A DNA stretch of 64,000 nucleotides from Eubacteriales bacterium (GTDB taxonomy: Bacteria; Bacillota; Clostridia; Peptostreptococcales; Anaerovoracaceae), in NCBI GenBank assembly GCA_028872475.1, contig JAQYMQ010000013.1, positions 99,407 to 163,406 on the forward strand. Reading direction: 5' to 3'. A program made the position numbers and the translations under genes. The notes below the pieces were generated by a model. It saw nothing but the letters and a program-made list of their open reading frames with translations, was not told where the DNA came from and ran no database searches. This document shows, piece after piece, positions 1-7,768 of this stretch; position 1 is the stretch's first letter, and each line of letters opens with the position of its first letter.

Positions 1-942
1 GAATTTCTTGATGCAAAGGATTGGATAGCATTTCGATATGATAAGAGCGTAGATATAGCAAAGAGCGAGGAAAATCTTAGAAATATTTATGATGAGGGAA
101 GGAAGATTGTAATACCGGGATTTTATGGTGCAGATCCAAATGGAGAGGTGGTTACTTTTTCAAGGGGAGGCTCTGATGTGACCGGTGCCATTGCGGCTGC
201 TGCAGTAGATGCTGATGTATATGAAAACTGGACTGATGTGCAAGGTATTCTTATGGCTGACCCAAGAATAGTCGATAATCCGCAGACGATTGAAAAGGTG
301 ACCTACAATGAACTTAGAGAACTTTCATATATGGGCGCAGCTGTATTACATGAAGATACAGTATTCCCTGTAAGAGAGAAAAATATTCCTGTAAATATTA
401 GAGATACGAATAACCCGAAACACCCTGGAACTATAATCAGAGAGAGCTTTCAAGAAGATACGTTAACGGAAAGTGAGAGATTTATAACCGGCATAACAGG
501 TAAAAAGAATTACACTATTGTAAATATATATAAGAATAGTTCAGATGGTGTTAATACGCTTAAGAAAGCCCTCGATGTATGTGAACAATTTGGGGTAACG
601 GTAGAACAAATTCCGTGGGGCATTGACAGTTTCTCGATAGTAATGACGGACTCCTCGATTGACGGAAAGATATATCAGTTGATAGGGGCGCTAGATGAGG
701 CGTGTAAGCCGGACAATATAGGTTTTACTGATGGAATAAGCCTTATAGCTATAGTAGGTCGTCATATGGCATATTCAGCGGGAATATCTGGCAAGATATT
801 TGCAGCACTAGGAGATAATAAGATAAATATAAGAACTATTGAGCAAGGCTCTGATGAAATTAATATAATTGTTGGCGTTGCGACGACTGATTTTGAAAAA
901 GCGATACAAGTTCTGTATAACAGTTTTGCAAAACATAAGTAA
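1..942 (+). CDS. Aspartate kinase, C-terminal part (5' end outside window)
   Basis: Phosphorylates L-aspartate, the first step of the Lys/Thr/Met pathway. The reading frame is open from base 1, so the N-terminus lies upstream. The visible part has the kinase-domain segment FSRGGSDVTGAI, then WTDVQGILMADPR and MGAAVLHEDTVFPV, followed by two ACT regulatory domains (roughly the last 150 residues, with SIVMTDSS and an AYSAGISGKIFAAL stretch). The motif set resembles the AKIII/YclM type rather than the split alpha/beta B. subtilis LysC. It is followed after 16 bases by asd, the next enzyme of the pathway, so the two are almost certainly one operon. Feedback control through the ACT domains is expected from the family; which amino acid binds cannot be read from sequence. 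Confidence 0.93.
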   Translation, partial: EFLDAKDWIAFRYDKSVDIAKSEENLRNIYDEGRKIVIPGFYGADPNGEVVTFSRGGSDVTGAIAAAAVDADVYENWTDVQGILMADPRIVDNPQTIEKVTYNELRELSYMGAAVLHEDTVFPVREKNIPVNIRDTNNPKHPGTIIRESFQEDTLTESERFITGITGKKNYTIVNIYKNSSDGVNTLKKALDVCEQFGVTVEQIPWGIDSFSIVMTDSSIDGKIYQLIGALDEACKPDNIGFTDGISLIAIVGRHMAYSAGISGKIFAALGDNKINIRTIEQGSDEINIIVGVATTDFEKAIQVLYNSFAKHK

Positions 943-958
943 TAAAGGATGTGAAGAT

Positions 959-1963
959 ATGGAGAAAAAGATGAAATATAATCTAGCGATACTGGGTGCA
1001 ACAGGTGCCGTTGGTATGGAAATGATTAATATATTGGCAGAGAGAAATTTTCCTGTTGATGAGTTGAGACTTCTTGCCAGCAGTAGAAGTGCAGGGAAGA
1101 AGATAGATACTCCTTTTGGTGAAATTACAGTAATAGAGGCTACGTCGAATGCTTTTGAGGGCATTGATATAGTTCTTGGTGCTGCTGAAAATGATATATC
1201 TGTGCGTTTTGCTGAGGATATTAAGAAATCAGGTGCAATATATATAGACAATTCTAGTGCGTTTCGTATGAATGATGATGTACCGCTCGTAGTCCCGGAA
1301 ATTAATCCAGAAGATGTTAAAAAGCATAATGGAATTATTGCCAATCCAAATTGCACTACCATAATTACTTTAGTTGCAATTAACGGTATAAGAAAATTGT
1401 CAGAAATTAAAGGTATATATGCATCGTCATATCAGGCTGTTAGCGGTGCAGGTGCAGGTGGTCCTGTAGAAATGTATGAACAGTCAAAATCTATATTAAA
1501 TGGAGAAAAGACTGTGGAAAGCAAGGTTTTTGCTCATCAAATAGCATTTAATTTAATTCCACAAATCGGAGGTTTTGGTGAAAACGGTTATTCATCAGAA
1601 GAGATGAAGTTGCAAAATGAGGGAAGAAAGATAATGCATCTACCTAATTTAACGGTTTCGTGTACTTGCGTTAGAGTTCCTGTTGAAAGGTCGCATTCTA
1701 TTTCAGCGAATATAATAACTGCGGATAGGTTAGAGTTGGAAGATGTAGAAAATATGATTGCGAAAATGCCCGGATGTAAGTTGATGATGGGTGATGAATA
1801 TCCGATGCCTATTGACACGAGTAATCAAGATACAGTTTTTGTTGGCAGGATAAGACGAGACTTGGTCAATGAAAATGGAATTAATCTATTCTGCTGTGGT
1901 GATCAGGTAAGAAAAGGTGCCGCTACTAATGCTGTACAGATTGCAGAACTTTTAATCAATTAA
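959..1963 (+). CDS. asd: Aspartate-semialdehyde dehydrogenase
   Basis: Reduces aspartyl phosphate to aspartate-semialdehyde with NADPH. The N-terminal Rossmann motif is LAILGATGAVG. The catalytic cysteine is in IANPNCTTI (Cys132 with this start), followed by SGAGAGGPVEMYEQ and the substrate-binding RVPVERSHS. The 334-residue length is normal. A longer in-frame start at 869 would lie inside the aspartate kinase gene and lacks an SD. AAAGGATGTG at 944-953 points to the ATG at 959; the ATG at 971, behind GGAG at 961, is a real alternative. It follows the aspartate kinase in the same operon and is closed by the hairpin at 2021-2050. Confidence 0.95.
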   Translation: MEKKMKYNLAILGATGAVGMEMINILAERNFPVDELRLLASSRSAGKKIDTPFGEITVIEATSNAFEGIDIVLGAAENDISVRFAEDIKKSGAIYIDNSSAFRMNDDVPLVVPEINPEDVKKHNGIIANPNCTTIITLVAINGIRKLSEIKGIYASSYQAVSGAGAGGPVEMYEQSKSILNGEKTVESKVFAHQIAFNLIPQIGGFGENGYSSEEMKLQNEGRKIMHLPNLTVSCTCVRVPVERSHSISANIITADRLELEDVENMIAKMPGCKLMMGDEYPMPIDTSNQDTVFVGRIRRDLVNENGINLFCCGDQVRKGAATNAVQIAELLIN

Positions 1964-2020
1964 TAAATGAGAGATTTACAATAATTAGGGATATCATTCT
2001 TTTCTTTTTATTTCTATACG

Positions 2021-2050
2021 AAAAAATCCTCATTGGTTTGAGGATTTTTT
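2021..2050. terminator. Bidirectional intrinsic terminator between asd and the HD gene
   Basis: Perfect 12-bp stem (2021-2032 with 2039-2050) and a 6-base loop, flanked by A6 and T6. It can stop asd on the plus strand and the HD hydrolase gene on the minus strand. Confidence 0.85.
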
Positions 2051-2092
2051 CATAGAAAATGATAATTTAAAAAATTCCTATTTTTAGTCAGT

Positions 2093-2668
2093 TTATGCAA
2101 TAGAACATTCATTTTCACGGGTTTGCATAGCTTCAAGGGTTTTTGATAACAATTCATCAATTTCCCAGCCGAGCATTTCAGCACCTTTTGAGATAATGCT
2201 TCTATCACAACCTGCAGCGAACTTTTTGTCTTTAAACTTTTTCTTTATAGATTTTAAGTTCATATCTTGGTAACTTTTAGAAGGTCTCATTAGTGCAGCG
2301 GCGCCAATTAGCCCAGTTAATTCATCGGTGGCAAATAGAATTTTTTCCATCAGATGTATAGGCTCTTGGTCACTGCAAATGCCATATCCGTGGGAAACGA
2401 TACTGTAGATCATATCATCACCGATATTTGCTTCCTTCAATAGTTCAGGTGCTTTTTGACAGTGCAGGTCTGGATAAAGTTCAAAATCTATATCGTGTAA
2501 TAAACCTACATTTTCCCAGTAAGCTATTTCGTCTTCGAAACCTAGCTCTTTGGCAAAGTAGCCTAGAACGCAAGAAACTGTGTTTGCATGATGAATGTGA
2601 AAATCTTCGGTATTATATTTTTTTAGAAGATCTAAGGCTTCAGTTTTGGTTAGATATGCTTCTCTCAT
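2093..2668 (-). CDS. HD-domain phosphohydrolase
   Basis: A 191-residue protein of the metal-dependent HD superfamily. Visible ligands are His residues in DFHIHHANTV, the signature LLHDIDFEL (HD pair) and a later VSHGYG and ATDEL. Members hydrolyse phosphate esters of nucleotides or similar small molecules; the substrate is not readable here. The start has an AAAGG SD upstream. It lies 31 bases downstream of serA on the same strand and is probably co-transcribed with it. This is not proof of a role in serine metabolism. Confidence 0.75.
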   Translation of the reverse strand: MREAYLTKTEALDLLKKYNTEDFHIHHANTVSCVLGYFAKELGFEDEIAYWENVGLLHDIDFELYPDLHCQKAPELLKEANIGDDMIYSIVSHGYGICSDQEPIHLMEKILFATDELTGLIGAAALMRPSKSYQDMNLKSIKKKFKDKKFAAGCDRSIISKGAEMLGWEIDELLSKTLEAMQTRENECSIA

Positions 2669-2699
2669 AATGTGACCTTTCCGGTTATAAATATGACCA

Positions 2700-3845
2700 T
2701 TATATTTCTCTAACTTTTAATATATTAGTGTTTTGTGATAGTGAAGCGCCTATATTGCCGTCAATATCAGCTACCAATGCAGAGTAATTACCGCGATTAG
2801 CAAAAGCACAATTGATGATTGTAGCGCCGGCTTCTTTAATCTTTGTTGAAATACTGTCTAGAGTTTCATCTGCAGTTGTTAAGATTATTAATCTAGTTTT
2901 GTCTGTTTTTGGACCAAGATTGCAAGCTGGGAAGTTAACAGAATTTACAATATTTCCGTTTTCAAGATAATCCATTAATTGATTTGTAGCCATTATTGCA
3001 CAGTTGTCTTCGGCTTCTCCTGTAGATGCTCCAAGATGAGGTGTGATAACAACATTAGGAACATTGAAGATGTTTGGAGTAGCAAAGTCAGTAATATACT
3101 TTTTAATCTTTCCTGATTTTACTGCTTCAAGAACAGACTTTTCGTCTACAAGAGTATCTCTTGAGAAGTTTAGAAGAGTAACACCATCTTTTGTGTTGCT
3201 TAGTAGCTTTTCGTTTATCATTCCTACTGTGCTAGGCATAGCAGGTACATGAAGAGTTATATAGTCAGCTCCTGAAACAGCTTTTTCCAAGTTTGGTTCA
3301 AAAACTACAGAACTATTTAAGTTGTGAGCTGATTTTGTAGAAAAATATGGATCGTATCCAACAACTTTCATTCCAAGGTTATCAGCAGCATTTGCAATCA
3401 TAACGCCGATAGCGCCAAGTCCGATAACGCAAAGTGTTTTTCCGGCAATTTCTGAACCGGCAAACTGACCTTTGCCTTTTTCTACATCTTTGGCAACATC
3501 GTCAGAACCTTTAACAGTTTTGACCCACTCAACCGCTTCAACAACGTTTCTAGCGGCAAACAGTAGAGAACCGATTACAAGTTCTTTTACAGCATTGGCA
3601 TTCGCACCAGGAGTATTAAAAACAACAATTCCATTATCGGCACATTTGTCTAGAGGGATATTGTTTACTCCAGCACCGGCTCTACCTACAGCAAGTAGGG
3701 TTTTAGGTAGCTCCATATCGTGCATTTTATAGCTTCTAAGTATTATGCCTTCAGCTTCATCAGCGTTTTCTGTTAACATATATTTATCTGTTAGCAGATC
3801 TGTACCTGCTGGGGAAATTTTATTTAACGTAGCAATTTTATACAT
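2700..3845 (-). CDS. serA: D-3-phosphoglycerate dehydrogenase
   Basis: Oxidises 3-phosphoglycerate to 3-phosphohydroxypyruvate, the first step of serine synthesis. The protein has 381 residues. The substrate domain includes GRAGAGVNNIPLD, the NAD-binding domain has VIGLGAIG, catalytic Arg lies in NFSRDT and catalytic His in TPHLGAST, and an ACT-like domain covers about residues 318-381. The segment that normally carries the catalytic Glu (DVFxxEP) reads DFATPN, with no acidic residue after the Asp. This looks like a feature of a short SerA subfamily rather than damage, since everything else is intact. It is divergent from serC across 219 bases and has a good SD (AAGGAG). Confidence 0.88.
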   Translation of the reverse strand: MYKIATLNKISPAGTDLLTDKYMLTENADEAEGIILRSYKMHDMELPKTLLAVGRAGAGVNNIPLDKCADNGIVVFNTPGANANAVKELVIGSLLFAARNVVEAVEWVKTVKGSDDVAKDVEKGKGQFAGSEIAGKTLCVIGLGAIGVMIANAADNLGMKVVGYDPYFSTKSAHNLNSSVVFEPNLEKAVSGADYITLHVPAMPSTVGMINEKLLSNTKDGVTLLNFSRDTLVDEKSVLEAVKSGKIKKYITDFATPNIFNVPNVVITPHLGASTGEAEDNCAIMATNQLMDYLENGNIVNSVNFPACNLGPKTDKTRLIILTTADETLDSISTKIKEAGATIINCAFANRGNYSALVADIDGNIGASLSQNTNILKVREI

Positions 3846-3979
3846 AGTTCACTCCTTAATTAATTTGTTTTATTGCATTAATACAAGTTAACATGAATAT
3901 TTTTCATATCCTTTAAATTATAACACAAAAAGAAAGGTAATGCCGCATACTTTAATGGCATAAATGACTCGGAAAGTGG

Positions 3980-3985
3980 TATAAT
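3980..3985 (+). promoter_or_regulatory. Candidate -10 box for serC
   Basis: A perfect TATAAT stands 80 bases before the serC start, in the serA/serC divergent gap. No convincing -35 is seen at 16-18 bases. No T-box or riboswitch fold was recognised in this gap. Confidence 0.4.
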
Positions 3986-4064
3986 AATTAGTATATTTTG
4001 TGCCAATCGGTGCATTTTATAAGTTTTAATATTTAAAGAGTTTTCATGGAAAGAGGAGAATGTA

Positions 4065-5168
4065 ATGACTACTAATGAAGCGATAAAAAATAGAGCTTGG
4101 AATTTTTCAGCAGGTCCATCTGTGTTACCTGTAGATATTTTGCAGAAAGTTGCAGAAAATTTATTGAATTATGATGGTTGTGGAGAATCTGTTTTAGAGA
4201 TGTCTCACAGATCAAAAGTATTCAAGAAGATTATGGCAGATGCAGAAGCTGATTTAAGAGAAATTATGCAGATTCCGGATAATTATAGTGTTTTATTCTT
4301 ACAGGGTGGAGCTACACTTCAATTTTCAATGGTTCCTATCAACCTTCTTACAAACACTAAAAAGGCTGACTATATCGTTGCTGGTACTTGGGGTAAAAAG
4401 GCAGCTAAAGAAGCTCAAAAATTTGGTGATATTAGAGTAGTAGCTTCTTCAGAGGAAGATGGCTTTACATATATTCCAAAGGTAACAAAAGAAGATATCA
4501 GAGAAGATGTTGACTATGTACATATTACTTACAATAACACAGTATTTGGTACACATTACAATGAAATGCCTGATTTTGGCGATAAGCTTTTAGTTGCTGA
4601 TATGTCATCTTGCATATTATCTGAACAGGTAGATGTATCTAAGTTTGGCTTAATTTATGCTGGTGCACAGAAGAATATTGCTCCTGCAGGTGCAACACTT
4701 GTAATTATTAGAAATGATTTATTAGGTAAAGCTCCTGAGGGAACTCCTATTTACTTAGATTACAAAATTCATGCAGATGCTGATTCAGCTTACAATACTC
4801 CTCCTTGCTTCCCAATATATGTAGCAGGTGAAGTATTTAAGAGAATAAAGAGAGAAGGTGGCATTGACGCTGTAGCTAAGGATAATATCGAGAAGGCTGA
4901 ACTTTTATACAAGTGTATTGATGAGAGTGAACTTTTCTATTGTCCGGTTGCTAAGGAAGACAGATCATTGATGAATGTTGTATTTGTTACAGGTAATCCT
5001 GAAATAGATAAAAAGTTTATTGCAGAAGCGAGAGAAGAAAAGCTTCATAACTTAGCTGGTCATAAGATTAGCGGAGGTATGAGAGCATCTATTTACAATG
5101 CTATGCCGTTAGAAGGTGTGAAGGCATTGGTTGAATTTATGAAAAAATTTGAAAAGGCAAACAAGTAA
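4065..5168 (+). CDS. serC: Phosphoserine aminotransferase
   Basis: PLP enzyme converting 3-phosphohydroxypyruvate to phosphoserine with glutamate. The 367-residue protein opens with NFSAGPSVLP and carries LFLQGGATLQF. The PLP lysine is in YAGAQKNIAPAG, and the C-terminal substrate arginine is in the SGGMRASIYNA motif. All hallmarks are present at normal length. The start is set by AGAGGAG at 4053-4059. It stands opposite serA and is followed by apgM, so substrate supply and the first two serine steps sit together. A serB-type phosphatase is not in the window. Confidence 0.95.
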   Translation: MTTNEAIKNRAWNFSAGPSVLPVDILQKVAENLLNYDGCGESVLEMSHRSKVFKKIMADAEADLREIMQIPDNYSVLFLQGGATLQFSMVPINLLTNTKKADYIVAGTWGKKAAKEAQKFGDIRVVASSEEDGFTYIPKVTKEDIREDVDYVHITYNNTVFGTHYNEMPDFGDKLLVADMSSCILSEQVDVSKFGLIYAGAQKNIAPAGATLVIIRNDLLGKAPEGTPIYLDYKIHADADSAYNTPPCFPIYVAGEVFKRIKREGGIDAVAKDNIEKAELLYKCIDESELFYCPVAKEDRSLMNVVFVTGNPEIDKKFIAEAREEKLHNLAGHKISGGMRASIYNAMPLEGVKALVEFMKKFEKANK

Positions 5169-5245
5169 GAGCGTTTAATAATTATATTTCGTTCCCTTGA
5201 TTTGTCTATATTCAATAAATATATGAATAAAGAGGGGGAACAAAT

Positions 5246-6460
5246 ATGAAATATTTTGTTTTATTAACTGATGGTGCAGGAGATAATCCTATAGAAAAAC
5301 TGCACTTTAGGACACCGCTTGAAGTTGCTTCAAAACCAACAATGGATTTTTTGGCGGCTGGTGGCGAAGTTGGTAATGTATGCACTATACCTGATGGAAT
5401 GTCAGCGGGTAGTGAAGTTGCAAACCTATCTGTTATGGGGTACGCTCCAGAGAAATATTTAACAGGTCGCTCACCATTAGAAGCTGCAAGTATTGGAGTT
5501 CATATGAAGGATACAGATGTTTCTTTTAGAGTAAACTTTGTAACTTTAGAAGGTGACGGAATATATGAAAATCTGATAATTACAGATCATAGTTCAGGCG
5601 ATATAACTACTGAAGAATCGGATATTTTATTAAGAGATATAGCCAAGGTTTTTGAAAATGAAAATCTAAAGTTCTATACAGGTGTAAGTTATAGACATTG
5701 TATGGTAATAGGAAATGGAAGTCTTGAGGGTAAGTTTGTTCCGCCTCATGATATTTTAGAAAAACGCATTGGAGATTATTTGCCTAAGGGTGACAACATA
5801 GGCTATTTCGTAGATATGATGAAGAAAAGCCACGAGATACTAAAGAATCATCCTATAAATAGAGATAGAATTTCAAGAGGTCTTAATCCTGCAAACAGTT
5901 TATGGCTTTGGGGACAGGGAACAAAGCCTAACTTGCCAATATTTGAAAAGAAAAATGGACTTAAAGCGGCAGTTATAAGTGCTGTAGATCTTATAAAAGG
6001 CATTGCTATTTGTGCTGATATGGAAAGTATAGATGTTGAGGGTGCGACAGGTACACTGCACACTAATTATGAGGGAAAAGCACAGGCGGCAATTGAAGCT
6101 TTTGAACGAGGTGTAGATTACGTATATCTCCATGTGGAAGCTACTGATGAATGTGGACATCAAGGCGATATTGACGGCAAAATTAAGGCTATTGAATATA
6201 CAGATAGAAAGATTTTAAAGCCCGTTTTTGAATATTTAAAACAATGTGGCGAAGACTTTTCTATTTTGCTATTGCCGGACCACAAGACACCTATTGCAAT
6301 AAGGACACATAGTGCAGATTCAGTACCTTTTGTTATTTATCGCAGTAATCAACGAAGACAGTTTGATGAAGATCGAAAATATACAGAATTATGTGGAAGC
6401 AAGGGCGTTAGTTTTTCAGACGGACCTAAATTATCAGACTATTTCATATTTAATAAATAA
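5246..6460 (+). CDS. apgM: Cofactor-independent phosphoglycerate mutase, archaeal (ApgM) type
   Basis: Metal-dependent alkaline-phosphatase-superfamily enzyme that interconverts 3- and 2-phosphoglycerate. Seen: the N-terminal metal site LLTDGAGDNP, the serine region PDGMSAGSEVANLSVMGY, the metal-binding EATDECGHQGD with KIKAIEYTD, and the late LLPDHKTPIAIRTHS. The 404-residue length fits the archaeal-type family, distinct from GpmI. Some relatives have been labelled homoserine kinase-like, so its exact substrate is inferred. The start is behind AGAGGGGGAA. It lies 77 bases after serC with no terminator, which suggests co-transcription and a link to 3-phosphoglycerate supply for serine. Confidence 0.85.
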   Translation: MKYFVLLTDGAGDNPIEKLHFRTPLEVASKPTMDFLAAGGEVGNVCTIPDGMSAGSEVANLSVMGYAPEKYLTGRSPLEAASIGVHMKDTDVSFRVNFVTLEGDGIYENLIITDHSSGDITTEESDILLRDIAKVFENENLKFYTGVSYRHCMVIGNGSLEGKFVPPHDILEKRIGDYLPKGDNIGYFVDMMKKSHEILKNHPINRDRISRGLNPANSLWLWGQGTKPNLPIFEKKNGLKAAVISAVDLIKGIAICADMESIDVEGATGTLHTNYEGKAQAAIEAFERGVDYVYLHVEATDECGHQGDIDGKIKAIEYTDRKILKPVFEYLKQCGEDFSILLLPDHKTPIAIRTHSADSVPFVIYRSNQRRQFDEDRKYTELCGSKGVSFSDGPKLSDYFIFNK

Positions 6461-6527
6461 CATAGGTTTATTAGAGATACAGAAATAAGTTATTGAAAAA
6501 AAATGGTTTATTGAAAGGAAGATAAAT

Positions 6528-7766
6528 ATGGCTAATAGATGTCATAAAAAAACTTTTCAATTTAAAATTATAATTGCAATTTTAATGGTGGTATTCACAA
6601 TGTGTGTACCACCAACTTTTGCTTTAGAGAAAAATCTATTTGTTGATGCTAACAATTATTGTGGTGTAGATATTAAATCTAGAAGTGCATTAATTGATAA
6701 AGACTCAACAGCGCAGATTAATCCTAAAGAATATATTTACATGCTTGGAATAGCGGCAGCGAATGAAAAAACAAAACTTTCAAATGATGAACTTGAGATT
6801 GCAAAAAAAATATTCACGGAAAATGATAGTGCGCAATTTGAAAAGTTGATGACCAAAAAGTTTGGTGATAGTACTAAGGCGATAGAATTTATAAATAAAT
6901 CAGCTAAAGGAAAATCTTTAACAAATATAAATATTAAGAGTTTATCATCTAAAGATGACAGTGGTAATTCAGCATCACTGAGAGATATTGCGATTTTTGT
7001 TGCCCCTTTATTTAACAGTGAAGATGCAAATAAGGTTTTTGGTATTAAAAAAGATGTTAAGGTTAGTGTTTTTTCTAATGTCAATATTAAAAAGAGTAAT
7101 AAAGAGAAAAAGAGTGATGAGAAATCTACTTCATTGAGTAATTCAAATAAGGTGCACTTTGCTATGGTCGGTAGCAATGGTGATAGTACATTTTTAGTCT
7201 TATCTATGAATAGTGCGAGTGTGAATAGAGCTATTAATGATAGTGAGGAACTATTATCATATGCATTGTATAATTTTAGGACATTTCATGTGATAAAAAA
7301 AGATAAAGTCGCGACGAAGGTTGATGTAAAAGATGGTGCTAAGAGAACAGTTGGAATAGTATCGAAATCCGATGTATTTATCTCACTGCCTAAAGAAGCT
7401 GACGATGGGATTATAGATATTAAATTTACTGCCGACAAGGAAGTTAAGGCACCTGTTAAGGCTGGCGAAAAAATTGGTAAGATTGAAGTTTGGGAAGTCG
7501 GAAAAGTTGTTGCAAGTGTTGATGGGTTTACGCAAGAGAGTATAAAAAAAGGTGGAATCTGGACTAAGATTGGCTTAACAGATCAAAATATGTTTTATAT
7601 CGCAATAACTTTAGTTTTAATAATTATATTGGGAACTGTGATAAAACTTAGAAGAAGAGCGATTCGTAAAAAGAGAGAAAGAATTATTAGGCAAAGAAGA
7701 GAAGCTGAAGAAAGAAGGAAGGCTGAGGAGCTAGCAGAAAAAAGAAGACGAAACTGGCCGCTTTAA
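6528..7766 (+). CDS. Membrane-anchored PBP5-like protein lacking the catalytic motifs
   Basis: A 412-residue secreted, C-terminally anchored protein. It has a signal peptide (about 1-32, hydrophobic IIIAILMVVFTM, likely cleavage after TFA), a degenerate D-Ala-D-Ala carboxypeptidase (DacA/DacF) body, a PBP5_C-like beta domain (about 270-345, with APVKAGEKIGKIEVW), a membrane helix at 355-374 and a very basic cytoplasmic tail. Homology shows in ASLRDIAIFVAPLF, matching the family STARDLA segment, and in LLSYALYNF. The SxxK nucleophile motif is replaced by NPKEY, and neither the SxN nor the KTG motif can be found. I infer a pseudoenzyme that may bind peptidoglycan or regulate another DacF. The uvrC start lies 2 bases beyond the stop. 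Confidence 0.6.
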   Translation: MANRCHKKTFQFKIIIAILMVVFTMCVPPTFALEKNLFVDANNYCGVDIKSRSALIDKDSTAQINPKEYIYMLGIAAANEKTKLSNDELEIAKKIFTENDSAQFEKLMTKKFGDSTKAIEFINKSAKGKSLTNINIKSLSSKDDSGNSASLRDIAIFVAPLFNSEDANKVFGIKKDVKVSVFSNVNIKKSNKEKKSDEKSTSLSNSNKVHFAMVGSNGDSTFLVLSMNSASVNRAINDSEELLSYALYNFRTFHVIKKDKVATKVDVKDGAKRTVGIVSKSDVFISLPKEADDGIIDIKFTADKEVKAPVKAGEKIGKIEVWEVGKVVASVDGFTQESIKKGGIWTKIGLTDQNMFYIAITLVLIIILGTVIKLRRRAIRKKRERIIRQRREAEERRKAEELAEKRRRNWPL

Positions 7767-7768
7767 AG

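Noticed and set aside
808..1362. 184-codon frame on the minus strand across lysC and asd
   Set aside because: It is the antisense of two clear genes, has no SD and its product is a low-complexity Ser/Ile protein. The same holds for the other long antisense frames.
3846..4064. T-box or riboswitch between serA and serC
   Set aside because: No T-box sequence (TGGNACC-like) and no terminator-antiterminator pair in the 219-base gap.
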